From assembly GCF_030271515.1 (NCBI RefSeq), contig NZ_JASCXI010000005.1, positions 124,001 through 188,000 on the forward strand: DNA of 64,000 nucleotides, written 5' to 3'. The position numbers and the translations under genes are program-made. The notes beneath the pieces were generated by a model. The model saw nothing but the letters and a program-made list of their open reading frames with translations. It was not told where the DNA came from and did not search any database. Below are positions 37,801 to 45,309 of the stretch, piece by piece; the first letter of the stretch is position 1; the number at the start of each line of letters is the position of its first letter. Source of the DNA: Erythrobacter oryzae. GTDB taxonomy: Bacteria; Pseudomonadota; Alphaproteobacteria; Sphingomonadales; Sphingomonadaceae.

Positions 37801-40052
37801 CCGAAGGAATTGATGATGCGCGCTTCGAGCACGGTCGTGTCGGTCAGCAGCGGCACGCCGCGCCACTGGCTGACCGCCCAGGGGCCGGTCTGCGATTCCT
37901 GCGTGCCCTCGAAGGCGAGCGGCTCGACCGGCTTGCCGTCGACGAACAGCTGGACGGACTGGCCCGCGCGGTGGCGCACCGCGACCTTGATCGCAGGCGC
38001 GCGCGGGTTGGCGTCGGGCGCGGGGGCGAGGAAGCCGTCCTCGCCGTCGCCCAGCGCGAGGTAATCGGTGACGGTCGGGCCGCTGTCCTTGGGCTCGTCC
38101 TTGGGGGCGTCCGCGGCGGCGGGAGCCTCGGCGGCGGGCGCGTCCGTGGCGGGCTTGGCCGGGGCCGGGAGCGGCGCGAGCTTGGCGCGCGCTTCTTCGG
38201 GCAGCACGGCGTGGAAATCGGCGACGACAAGGCTCCCGCCCTGCCCGATGGCGAAGCGCGAGATCGCGCTGCCCGCGCTGCGGGTGTTGCGGGTGCAATC
38301 GACGAACTTTCCGCCCTCGGGCAGGGTCATGGGCGCGACCTGCACCACGTGGGTGCCGGGGACGACGCCCTCGAAGTGGTAGCGCCCGTCGGCGTCGGTG
38401 ACCGCGAAGCTGCCGTCCTCAAGCATCACCCGCACGCCCGGAATCCCGCGGCGTTGGGCGTCCTCGAGGGTGCAGGGGCCTTCGGTGACGCGGCCGATGA
38501 TGGTCATGCGGTCGGCGATCCCGTCGCGGTCGATGTCGAGCACGGCATCGGCACGCACCTCGCGCCCCAACGCGTCGCGGGCGGTGGCGAGGTTGACCGC
38601 GCGGCCCGGAGGCGCATCGGGGCGCACCGACATGGCGTAGGTCACCTTGGCCGAAGTGCCGGGCGCAATGTCGCCCAGCGCGACGGTGATGACGCGGCCA
38701 TCGGGCGAGGTGGTGAGCGCACCCGGCGCACGCACACCGTTGATTTTCAACGAATTGGGCCGCAGCCGCAGCCAGCGCGAGGGGGTGTCAGTGATCGTCA
38801 CCGCGCGGCGTGTGCGCGCGGCATCGGTGTTGCTGACGGTCAGCGTGTAGAACACCACGTCGCCCGGCTCGGCGCGGGCGCGCGAGGCGGTCTTGACGAG
38901 GCCGAGATCGGCCGCCGGGCCATCGACGGGGATGTCGACCTCGAAGGGCACGGGGTTGTCGAGCACGAAGATGTCGCCGAACGAACCCTCGCGGATGATA
39001 TAGGCGCGCCCGTCCGGCCGGGTGAGGCGGGCGAGCACGTCGCGCGGCGCGATCGAGGGCGCGGTGTAGGTTTCGGGCGGCTCGACCACCAGCCGGAAGC
39101 GTCCCTGCGCGGTGAGCGGGAACCAGAATTCGCCCGCCCCCATCTGCACCGCGCGGCCCGAGCCGTCGGTGATGGGTTGTCCGCTGATTACGCTGGAAGG
39201 CCAGGAGGTTACGCCATCCTCGGCAAAGACGGTCGCGGGCGCGCCGGTGTCGGCATTGACGAGCGTGACGCGCGCGCCGTCGACCGGCGCACCGGTCTCG
39301 CTGTCGAACACGACGCCGAAGGGATCGACCAGCACGGTGACGTCGGCGCTGACGAGGATCGCGTCGCTGCCGGGGCGCATCGCGGCGATGGTGATGCGGG
39401 TATCGGCGCCGACGCTGAGGCGGCAATCCTCGCGCACCAGCGGCGGGGGGATGCGCTGCGTGCCGATGACGCCGGCGAAAATGCCGCTGTCGGCGGTGGT
39501 CTCGAACACCGTCATGGTCTCGCGGTCGCCCTCCGGCGTGGTCAGCACCACGGTGAGGCTGTCGATGACGGTCGGATCGAGGTTGGCCGAAGCGGCTGTA
39601 ATCTCGAAGAAAAGCGGCTCGCCCCCGCGCAGCTCGTCGGTCTGCTGGACCTTGGCGACGGAAGTGGGAGCCGATGAAACGGCGTTGCCGCCCGGGGTCA
39701 GGCTGGCGGTCGCATTGGCGCGCAGCGAGGCGGCGGAGATCCCGCCGGCGCTGCACTGGGGCGCGCGGTAGACGAGCTCGGCCCCGCCGGCATCGCCCGG
39801 CACGCGGCGGAAGACGCGGATCGCGGGCGGGGAAGGGGGCTGGGCGGTGACATCGAAGCGCACGGGATTGCTGGCGGTCTCCTGACGGCCGCCCTGCGTC
39901 TCCCAGCTGGCTTCGGCGATGTTGGTGACGGTGCGCACCGCGCTGCCGCCACCCGTCGCCTGGGCGTGAACCCCCTCCTGCAACGCGCACAGCGGCAGCA
40001 GTGCTGCGCACAGCACCGCTGCGACGCGCCGCAAGAAGGGGGAAACACGCAA
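34866..40052 (-). CDS. Giant DUF11/Ig-like protein with probable outer-membrane barrel
   Basis: A 1728-residue exported protein. Signal peptide 1-31; a short N-terminal module (TVTNIAEASWETQGG, residues about 40-70) is shared with two neighbours. Residues 140-370 are Ig-like; 383-490 DUF11 (GLVKTASRARAEPGDVVFYT); 518-580 SdrD-B/carboxypeptidase-regulatory-like (DADGRYHFEGVVPGTH). An Ala/Pro/Asp-rich linker spans 620-690, then an invasin-like Ig domain about 760-850. From about 920 to the end, alternating hydrophobic strands suggest a large beta-barrel, starting around YTVFGDASARQFDAASREKL. It lacks a terminal aromatic residue (ends FLGLGR). Function unknown; it could anchor or export the neighbouring proteins. 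Confidence 0.78.
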   Translation of the reverse strand: MRVSPFLRRVAAVLCAALLPLCALQEGVHAQATGGGSAVRTVTNIAEASWETQGGRQETASNPVRFDVTAQPPSPPAIRVFRRVPGDAGGAELVYRAPQCSAGGISAASLRANATASLTPGGNAVSSAPTSVAKVQQTDELRGGEPLFFEITAASANLDPTVIDSLTVVLTTPEGDRETMTVFETTADSGIFAGVIGTQRIPPPLVREDCRLSVGADTRITIAAMRPGSDAILVSADVTVLVDPFGVVFDSETGAPVDGARVTLVNADTGAPATVFAEDGVTSWPSSVISGQPITDGSGRAVQMGAGEFWFPLTAQGRFRLVVEPPETYTAPSIAPRDVLARLTRPDGRAYIIREGSFGDIFVLDNPVPFEVDIPVDGPAADLGLVKTASRARAEPGDVVFYTLTVSNTDAARTRRAVTITDTPSRWLRLRPNSLKINGVRAPGALTTSPDGRVITVALGDIAPGTSAKVTYAMSVRPDAPPGRAVNLATARDALGREVRADAVLDIDRDGIADRMTIIGRVTEGPCTLEDAQRRGIPGVRVMLEDGSFAVTDADGRYHFEGVVPGTHVVQVAPMTLPEGGKFVDCTRNTRSAGSAISRFAIGQGGSLVVADFHAVLPEEARAKLAPLPAPAKPATDAPAAEAPAAADAPKDEPKDSGPTVTDYLALGDGEDGFLAPAPDANPRAPAIKVAVRHRAGQSVQLFVDGKPVEPLAFEGTQESQTGPWAVSQWRGVPLLTDTTVLEARIINSFGEVSKTFTREVFFTRAPAKVEFLRELSNLTADGRTRPVIAIRVLDRNNRPLREGISGSFTLNAPYQSAEQIDRQQLNQLTGMAPMAARWVVDGNEGIAKIELAPTMVSGSLRLGFTFDDGEITRRQELEAWIEPGNVEWTVIGLAEGTVGARSVADNMERAGRFDSDLGDDARVALYAKGRVLGKYLLTLAYDSAKQRADQRALGAIDPAAYYTVFGDASARQFDAASREKLYVRIETSAFYALYGDFQTAFNQTRLAAYNRTATGVMGEARVGGVKAQGFAAQISSRFQRQETQGQGISGPYALENRRILANSERVTIEVRDRFRPEQIVSSRQLARFTDYDIDLLAGTIRFAAPVLSRDENLNPQFIVIEYETDSRGEAEWNAGARADWTSEDGRIRIGASAISDAGLEGAGGTARRTDLGAVDVLAKIGDNTEVRAELGVSRREGETAQGWLAEVQHQTGDLDLIAYARQVDADYGIGQQNAVERGRRKFGVDGRVLITEELTFTGSLWQDDSLTDAARRRAAQGQIALTKQNTNLRLGLVHFTDRLANGDTKASTVLEAGATQRLMGNKLELSAGTAVALGKAESVDLPARHRFAARYAITQDVRLVGTYEIAKGERLNARQLRGGIEVAPWQGGKIATTIGEETIGENGTRTFAAFGLAQTLQVSPSLTLDATIDGNRTIGGAPPVGDLVNPNQPPASGGQLTGGLLFEDFTAVTLGGAWRKDRWSVTARGEWRDGETTDRKGVLFGAIRQLGEGSLVGSGASWTRSETTGGAVAEIVDASIAFAHRPSDSPLAMLGRLEYRSDEVTGATAGGSALGGTALTVDGNAVARRLVASFSANYSPRGEDDAGAQVRRHEVALFLGARHNLDAFEGTEFKGTSVLVGSDARIGIGERFELGASVTARANLDDETVNFAYGPTIGFVPVEGMLVTVGYNVEGFRDGDFGPARNTDKGVFAAVRMKFDASSFDFLGLGR

Positions 40053-40071
40053 GACCTAAGTCCCGATACGC

Positions 40072-41121
40072 TTAGCGGATCGTGACCCGGAAGTAGAGCG
40101 AGCGGGTCTGGCCCGCCGCCACGTCGCTGAGCGTGCCGGTGATGCGGTCACGCCCGCTCACCCCGGCCCCGGCAGCGAAGTTGCCGCCCGGCGTGCCGCT
40201 GGCGCAGGTCGCGTTGCCGTTGATGAAGATCCCGAAGCCCGCGCTGTACTGCACGTCCGCCGGAAGATCGTCGAGCAGGTTGACGCCGGTCGCGGTTGCA
40301 GCGCCCGCGGCGTTCGCCACGGTGATGCAGTATTCGATCGTCGCGCCCGGGATCGCCTTCGGGTTGTTGGTCAGGTTGACCGGATCGCTCACCACGCGGC
40401 TGGTCTTGGCGACGGTCAGCACCGCGCCCGAGACCGTGTAGCGGCCCTCCGCCGAGAACGCGCCGTCATTGGCCGCGTCCGAAACGCCCGCGCCGTCGAA
40501 CAGCACGGTGTCGACCACGTTGACCTGGTTCGCGCCCGTGGTCGCGAGGATGCGGGTGCCGAGCGTGCCGGCGGTGCCCGAAGTGTGCGCCGCAGCCGTT
40601 AGGGCGACGTCGAAGAAGTTGCCGTTCACCGCGTTGATGCCGATGTCGGAGACCACCAGCACGGCGACCGTCGCGTCGGCGGCGACTTCGTCGAGGTAGG
40701 TGATCGGACCGGCCGTCAGTTCGTTCGCGTCGAGCGAGCGGTTGCCGTTGGTATCGCGGAAGATGCGGATATTGCTGATGTTCGCCGCCGTGCCGGCACG
40801 CAGCGCGGTGGTGAGGGCAAGGTCAGCCGTGGCGTTGCCGAGGTTGGTGACGTCGAAAGCCAGCACGCGGTTGGTCTGGTTCGGCGAGACCGTCACGGGC
40901 GAGGCGATGGCGGTGACGTTCACGTTGACGCGCTGGTCGACGGTGAAGCTGTCTTGCGCGACGACCGCGTTCTGGGCGTTGCCGCCGACGTTGTAGTTGA
41001 CGGTGACGGAGTTGGTGATCGTCGTGCCTGCGCTGGTCCCTGCGGCCAGTGCAGGGGTGCTGGACATCGCGACGAGCGCTACAGCGCTCACCGCACCCAG
41101 CAGCTGCTTGGTGGTCTTCAT
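40072..41121 (-). CDS. Secreted DUF11 protein with N-terminal shared module
   Basis: A 349-residue exported protein (signal peptide 1-27, ending ALAAG). The N-terminal module SAGTTITNSVTVNYNVGGNA parallels that of the gene at 41766-42755 and of the giant protein. RDTNGNRSLDANEL looks like a calcium loop. The C-terminal DUF11 domain (residues about 230-349) has SDPVNLTNNPKAIPGATIEY, nearly identical to the last domain of the CshA-like protein, and ends SLYFRVTIR. It lies 19 bases before the giant gene. A structural subunit of a surface assembly is a reasonable guess. Confidence 0.75.
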   Translation of the reverse strand: MKTTKQLLGAVSAVALVAMSSTPALAAGTSAGTTITNSVTVNYNVGGNAQNAVVAQDSFTVDQRVNVNVTAIASPVTVSPNQTNRVLAFDVTNLGNATADLALTTALRAGTAANISNIRIFRDTNGNRSLDANELTAGPITYLDEVAADATVAVLVVSDIGINAVNGNFFDVALTAAAHTSGTAGTLGTRILATTGANQVNVVDTVLFDGAGVSDAANDGAFSAEGRYTVSGAVLTVAKTSRVVSDPVNLTNNPKAIPGATIEYCITVANAAGAATATGVNLLDDLPADVQYSAGFGIFINGNATCASGTPGGNFAAGAGVSGRDRITGTLSDVAAGQTRSLYFRVTIR

Positions 41122-41192
41122 GGTTATGGTCCCGAGTGTTTGCCCCGCGTCAAAAGTGCCGCCCGCGAGGCTTGGCGGTTATCGCCCGCCGG

Positions 41193-41684
41193 TCAGCGGA
41201 TGATCACGGGGAAGGCCACTCGCCCGGACGCGCCGGGAGCGATGGTGGCCAGCACCCAGCGGACGTGGGTCACGTCGGCATGGGTGGCGGGACGGCTGGT
41301 CCCGTCGGAAGCGGTGACGCTGAGCGTCTTGAGCAGACCCCAGGTCTTGCCGCCGTCGACCGACACCTCGAGCGCCGGATCGGCGTCGGGTGCGAGGCGC
41401 ACGGCTTCGGGCAGCGGGTTGGTGATCGTGAAGTTGGTCACCACCTCGGTGCTGGAGTTCCTGTAGTTCTGCCCGAAGATCAGGCGATCCCCGGGCAGGA
41501 AGCTTGCCGGATCGACCAGCTCGACGCGGGATTTGCCATCCGCATCGGTGACGGTCTTCTCGGACTTGATGTCGCCATCGACCGAGATCGCGGGCGCCGC
41601 ATCCTGTGCGGCAAGCGGGACGACCGGCGCCGTCAGCGAAACCGCTGCGGCACAGGCGAGGAGAAATGTGGTCACGGTCTTCAT
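41193..41684 (-). CDS. Small secreted DUF11-like protein
   Basis: A 163-residue protein with a signal peptide (residues 1-26, ending PLAAQ). The rest is one DUF11-like beta-sandwich: GDRLIFGQNYRNSSTEVVTN, then FTITNPLPEAVRLAPDADPA, finishing with GRVAFPVIIR. No other domain. It lies 81 bases after the first cluster gene and 71 before the next, on the same strand. The ATG at 41684 directly precedes the signal sequence; a longer frame begins at 41708. Function unknown. Confidence 0.72.
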   Translation of the reverse strand: MKTVTTFLLACAAAVSLTAPVVPLAAQDAAPAISVDGDIKSEKTVTDADGKSRVELVDPASFLPGDRLIFGQNYRNSSTEVVTNFTITNPLPEAVRLAPDADPALEVSVDGGKTWGLLKTLSVTASDGTSRPATHADVTHVRWVLATIAPGASGRVAFPVIIR

Positions 41685-41765
41685 GGTCTGGCCCCTGGTG
41701 GCTCGCAAGCTTATGTTATCGTTTGCAATCGCCCGGGCTGGTCAGGCCCGGGCGCGCGGATGGGA

Positions 41766-42755
41766 TTACTGGTCGATGGTCACGTTGAAGGTGACGCTGC
41801 GGTTGGTGCCCGCGGTCACGCTGCCGAGCGTCACGCTGATGCCGCTGGCGTCCGAGGCGGTCCCGGCGTCGGCGTCGGCCGCGTCGGTCAGCGGCCCGGC
41901 GTCGAGCGCGAGCGTGCCCGGGACATAGGTCGTGCCGGCCGGAATGGCATCGGTCACCACGAGGTTGGCGACGCTGCCCGAGCCGCTGACGCGCGCCTCG
42001 ATGGTGAAGGTCGCGACTGAGCCCGGCACCGCGCTGGTGCCGCCGAAGGGATCGCGCAGGGAGACGGACTTGACGAGCTGGACGCTCGCGACCGCGCTGC
42101 TGAGGCGACCGCGCGCGTCGGCAAGCGCGCCGGTCGAGCCGACCACGGCATCGCCGCCGCCCTGGCCCTGGCCCGCAAAGGTGGTGCCCGGCGCGCCGTT
42201 GCCGGTCGCGGCGGCGGCGGTGAGCTGGACATTGCTGGTCTGCCCGTCGGCGGCCGTCTGCGGCACGGTGACGAGCACGAACACGGTGACGCGCGCATCG
42301 GGCGCCAGCACCGGAGTGGTCAGCGGGCCGGTGAGGACCTGGTCGACGCCTTCGTCATAGGTGCCGTTGCCGTTGCTATCGATGGCCACGCCGCGAATGG
42401 TGACGTCGAAGTCGTTGCCGGCCACCGCGGCCTCGGGGGTGAGCAGGAAGGCCTCGGGGCCGTTGCCGGGGTTGGTGACTTCGAAGGTCAGCACCGCATC
42501 GCTGCGGGTCGTGCTGACCGGGCCGGTGTCGAGCGAGGTCACGGTGACATCGAGCAGCTCGTCCACGCGCACGGTGACAGTGTTCGAATCCACGCTGCGC
42601 GGCGTGCCCGCCTCTTCGAAATTGGCGGTGGCGGTGTTTTCGATCAGCGTGCCCGCAGTGACGCCGCCTGCGAGCGCAGGGGTGGCGGCACCGGCGATGA
42701 GGGCGGTGGCGATGATCGAGGCGAGGGGGCCATACTGGCGTGCGTGCTTGGTCAT
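41766..42755 (-). CDS. Secreted DUF11 protein, first gene of surface cluster
   Basis: A 329-residue exported protein (signal peptide about 1-30, ending PALAGG). TAGTLIENTATANFEEAGTP is the N-terminal module shared with the 349-residue protein and the giant protein. DSNGNGTYDEGVD is a probable calcium-binding loop, at a position equivalent to the one in the paralogue at 40072-41121. The C-terminal DUF11 domain (about 215-329) has VPGSVATFTIEARVSGSGSV and ends RSVTFNVTIDQ. Upstream lie GCTAACC repeats and a palindrome. It is probably the head of an operon of five. Confidence 0.75.
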   Translation of the reverse strand: MTKHARQYGPLASIIATALIAGAATPALAGGVTAGTLIENTATANFEEAGTPRSVDSNTVTVRVDELLDVTVTSLDTGPVSTTRSDAVLTFEVTNPGNGPEAFLLTPEAAVAGNDFDVTIRGVAIDSNGNGTYDEGVDQVLTGPLTTPVLAPDARVTVFVLVTVPQTAADGQTSNVQLTAAAATGNGAPGTTFAGQGQGGGDAVVGSTGALADARGRLSSAVASVQLVKSVSLRDPFGGTSAVPGSVATFTIEARVSGSGSVANLVVTDAIPAGTTYVPGTLALDAGPLTDAADADAGTASDASGISVTLGSVTAGTNRSVTFNVTIDQ

Positions 42756-42779
42756 TCCACGGGGAACTACGTAGGAATG

Positions 42780-42797
42780 GTTAGCATTCGGTTAGCC
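42780..42797 (-). promoter_or_regulatory. Tandem GCTAACC repeats before surface cluster
   Basis: On the minus strand GGCTAACCGAATGCTAACC contains two CTAACC units 11 bases apart, 25-42 bases before the first cluster gene, followed by ATTCC. The CTAA-N7-CTAACC spacing recalls the alphaproteobacterial CtrA site TTAA-N7-TTAACC, with one changed base in each half. Confidence 0.4.
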
Positions 42798-42870
42798 ATC
42801 AGATGACGATTCCGGATCGCAATCCCTCCTGCTTCCGGACCGGACCCTAGCCCTTTCGGGTAGTCCGCCG

Positions 42871-42889
42871 GTTAGCAGAATTAGCTAAC
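42871..42889. promoter_or_regulatory. Palindrome TTAGC-N7-GCTAA before surface cluster
   Basis: GTTAGCAGAATTAGCTAAC is a perfect inverted repeat with six-base arms and a seven-base centre, 116 bases before the first cluster gene. The half-sites and spacing match those before the GGDEF gene (10085-10103). It is a candidate operator. Confidence 0.5.
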
Positions 42890-43038
42890 AATTTGATTTC
42901 GAATGCCGCCGCCGCAGACGCGCGACCGCGCCTCCGCGCCCCGGAAAGCGGCGGATTGCAGGGCATGAAAAATCTAACTTTGGTTAGGCTCTGTCAGCTT
43001 GCCGCGCTTGCGGGCATGGGGTCACCGCGCGCCGACGC

Positions 43039-43458
43039 TCAGGTGGCGAACAGGCTCGCCGGATCGGCGAAGGCCTTGAACTCGAGCGCATTGCCCGAAG
43101 GATCGCGCAGGAACATCGTCGCCTGCTCGCCCGGCTGGCCCTTGAAGCGGATGGTCGGCTCGATCACGAAGTCGCAGCCTCCCGCCCGCAGCCGCCCGGC
43201 GAGCGCCTCCCAGTCGGCCATCGACAGCACCAGCCCGAAATGGGGGACGGGCACGCCGTGGCCGTCGACATGATTGCTGGCGCGGTCGCCCGCCTGCCCC
43301 GGCGTGAGGTGGGCGACGATCTGGTGGCCGTGGAAATCGAAATCGACCCATTCCTCGCTCGAACGCCCCTCGGCGCAGCCCATCACCTCGCCGTAGAAGC
43401 GGCGCGCGGCGGCCAGATCGTCGACCGGAAAGGCGAGGTGGAAGGGGGGGAGGGTCAT
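43039..43458 (-). CDS. VOC-family (glyoxalase-like) protein
   Basis: A 139-residue protein with the paired beta-alpha-beta-beta-beta modules of the vicinal oxygen chelate fold: [20 protein letters not shown] at the N-terminus and [20 protein letters not shown] near the end. Likely metal ligands are His in the first segment and Glu in LEFK. Members include glyoxalase I, extradiol dioxygenases and fosfomycin-resistance proteins; the substrate here is unknown. The ATG at 43458 follows GGAGG and removes a non-homologous leader. Confidence 0.88.
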   Translation of the reverse strand: MTLPPFHLAFPVDDLAAARRFYGEVMGCAEGRSSEEWVDFDFHGHQIVAHLTPGQAGDRASNHVDGHGVPVPHFGLVLSMADWEALAGRLRAGGCDFVIEPTIRFKGQPGEQATMFLRDPSGNALEFKAFADPASLFAT

Positions 43459-43759
43459 GGGCGTCCTGGCTCCTGTTGCCCGGCGGGGATAGCGCGCGGG
43501 CGAGTAGGGAGGAAAGGATTTTCCTACTCGCTCCGCGTCTGTCAGGCCGGTCATTGCCATGCGCCGCCCCCATCTCCGCCCTGCCGATATCACCATGACC
43601 CGCACGGAGGCGGCCGCCTTGCTGGAAGGCTGGCGGGCGCGGCGGATTTCTGCCTCTGGACAGTGTCTCTCGTGTCTCCCCGTTCAGCGTCGACAGCGCG
43701 CGGATGAACGCCTAGGGGGAAGGCCGGTTGAATCGCGGCAAGGTGGAGCACGCGGCGGC
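43459..43759. other. 301-base divergent gap
   Basis: This region separates the VOC gene (minus) from the glutathione transferase gene (plus). It holds the second copy of the 32-base repeat and a purine-rich GGGGGAAGG near 43715. A plus-strand open frame through it has no family resemblance and appears to be only a leader of the transferase frame. Confidence 0.5.
43648..43679 (-). repeat. 32-base dispersed repeat, copy 2
   Basis: Read on the minus strand this is GGAGACACGAGAGACACTGT followed by CCAGAGGCAGAA. It differs from 16524-16555 at two adjacent positions. It is inverted relative to copy 1 and lies in the divergent gap before the glutathione transferase gene. The flanks of the two copies are not alike, so the repeat is short and sharply bounded. 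Confidence 0.75.
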
Positions 43760-44422
43760 ATGAAACTCATCATCGGCAACAAGAACTACTCGAGCTGGTC
43801 GCTGCGCGGCTGGCTCGCATTGAAGCAATCCGGCCTGCACTTCGAGGAACTGACCGTGCCCATCATGGGCGAGGAGTGGGACCGGCTGAAGCAGGACATG
43901 GGCGAGGTCCAGCCCTCCAGCGGCAAGGTGCCGATCCTGTGGGATGGCGACGCGGTGGTGTGGGACAGCCTCGCGATCCTCGAATACTGCGCCGACAAGG
44001 TCGGGCGCGAGCGCTTCTGGCCCAAGGACGACGCCGCCCGAGCGATGGCGCGCGCGATGGTGGCCGAGATGCACTCGGGCTACCTCAGCTTGCGCCGCGA
44101 GCTGCCGATGAACGTGCGCCGCCGGGTCGAGCTGCCGGGCATCGCCGATCAGACCAGGCACGATATCGTGCGCGTCCTCACCCTGTGGGCCGAGGCCCGC
44201 GCGCGCCACGGCAGCGCGGGGCCCTACCTGTTCGGCACCTTCGGCGCGGCCGACATCTTCTATGCGCCCGTCGTGACGCGCTTCGTCACCTACGGCATCG
44301 GCGTCCCCGGTTTCGCGCAGGCCTATATGGAAGCGATTTGCGAGCATGACTGGATGCGCGAATGGACCGCCGCGGCGGAACACGAGGAATGGGTGATCGA
44401 GCAGTTCGAGCGGGTCGCGTGA
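43760..44422 (+). CDS. Glutathione S-transferase family protein
   Basis: A 220-residue cytoplasmic enzyme. The thioredoxin-like N-domain starts MKLIIGNKNYSSWSLRGWLA, where the Ser pair is the likely glutathione-activating site. The glutathione-binding segment is SGKVPILWDGDAVVWDSLAI. The helical C-domain begins near residue 90 and includes YLFGTFGAADIFYAPVVTRF. Such enzymes conjugate or reduce electrophiles. It shares a base with the start of the next gene (TGATG), so the two are coupled. Confidence 0.9.
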   Translation: MKLIIGNKNYSSWSLRGWLALKQSGLHFEELTVPIMGEEWDRLKQDMGEVQPSSGKVPILWDGDAVVWDSLAILEYCADKVGRERFWPKDDAARAMARAMVAEMHSGYLSLRRELPMNVRRRVELPGIADQTRHDIVRVLTLWAEARARHGSAGPYLFGTFGAADIFYAPVVTRFVTYGIGVPGFAQAYMEAICEHDWMREWTAAAEHEEWVIEQFERVA

Positions 44423-45309
44423 TGCGGCGTCTGCTGGCCTTCTTGGTGGTGCTGTTCGCGCTCGCGCCGGTGCCCGCGCTGGCGTGGGGCGAGTATGCCC
44501 ACCGCCAGACGGCCAGCATCGCGCTCGCCAATGTCTCTCCGCAAGTGCGCGCCAAGGTGCGGGCGTTGCTGGCGCGCGAGAAGGACCTCGGCACGCCGAA
44601 CTGCCCGCTGAAGACGCTCGAGGATGCCGCCGTCTGGGCCGATTGCGTGCGCTCCGAGGGCTGGCGCTGGGGCTACACCGCCGCGTGGCACTATCGCACC
44701 GCGCCGGTGTGCAAGGCCTTCGATGCGCGCGGCAACTGTTCGGGCGGCAACTGCGTCACGGCGCAGATCGTGCGGGCGCAGCGGATGCTCGCCGACGAGC
44801 GCCTGCCTGCGGCCGTGCGGCTCGAGGCGCTCGCCTTCATGGTGCACTTCGCCGGCGACGTGCACATGCCGCTCCATTCGGGCGACAATGAGGACCGCGG
44901 CGGCAATGACCGCGAGGCCGATTACGGGATCAAGCCGGGGCTGAACCTGCACTCGATCTGGGACGGCCCGCTGGCCGAGCGCGCGATCAGCGATCCGGCC
45001 GATCCGGTGGCGCGGCGCTATACCCCCGCCGAGCGCGCCGAGCTTGCCGGGGGCACCCCCGACGACTGGGGCCGCGAGAGCTGGGAGATCGCGAGGAGCT
45101 TCGTCTACCCCACCGCCTTCGACACCGAGGACCTGTGCTCGCAGCCGCTGCCCGAGAAGACCGCGCTCAGCCAGGAGGACATCGTCCGCGGCGTGCCGAT
45201 CGCGCGGAAGCGCGTTGTGCAGGCGGGGCTGAGGATCGCGGGGCTGCTCGAGGCGGCGTTCCGGCCCGGCCCGCTGGTGCCCGACGAACCGCGGCGCCGC
45301 CGGGGCTAG
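44422..45309 (+). CDS. S1/P1-type nuclease
   Basis: A 295-residue exported nuclease. The signal peptide ends at ALA, and the mature protein begins WGEYAHRQTA, giving the N-terminal Trp and His zinc ligands typical of the family. Further ligands are in DAAVWADCV, WHYRTAP, FMVHFAGDVHMPLHSGDNED and NLHSIWDG, so all three zinc sites seem complete. It cleaves single-stranded nucleic acids, likely in the periplasm. The C-terminal tail is Arg-rich. It overlaps the transferase stop by one base. Confidence 0.92.
   Translation: MRRLLAFLVVLFALAPVPALAWGEYAHRQTASIALANVSPQVRAKVRALLAREKDLGTPNCPLKTLEDAAVWADCVRSEGWRWGYTAAWHYRTAPVCKAFDARGNCSGGNCVTAQIVRAQRMLADERLPAAVRLEALAFMVHFAGDVHMPLHSGDNEDRGGNDREADYGIKPGLNLHSIWDGPLAERAISDPADPVARRYTPAERAELAGGTPDDWGRESWEIARSFVYPTAFDTEDLCSQPLPEKTALSQEDIVRGVPIARKRVVQAGLRIAGLLEAAFRPGPLVPDEPRRRRG

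Noticed and set aside
35193..39677. Plus-strand open frame of 1494 codons opposite the giant surface protein gene
   Set aside because: Its translation is Arg/Gly/Ala-biased with no domain, and the minus-strand frame has clear domains and a signal peptide. High GC gives long antisense frames.
43559..43759. N-terminal extension of the glutathione transferase through the 32-base repeat
   Set aside because: The extension has no family similarity, and MKLIIGNKNYSSWS is the standard N-terminus.
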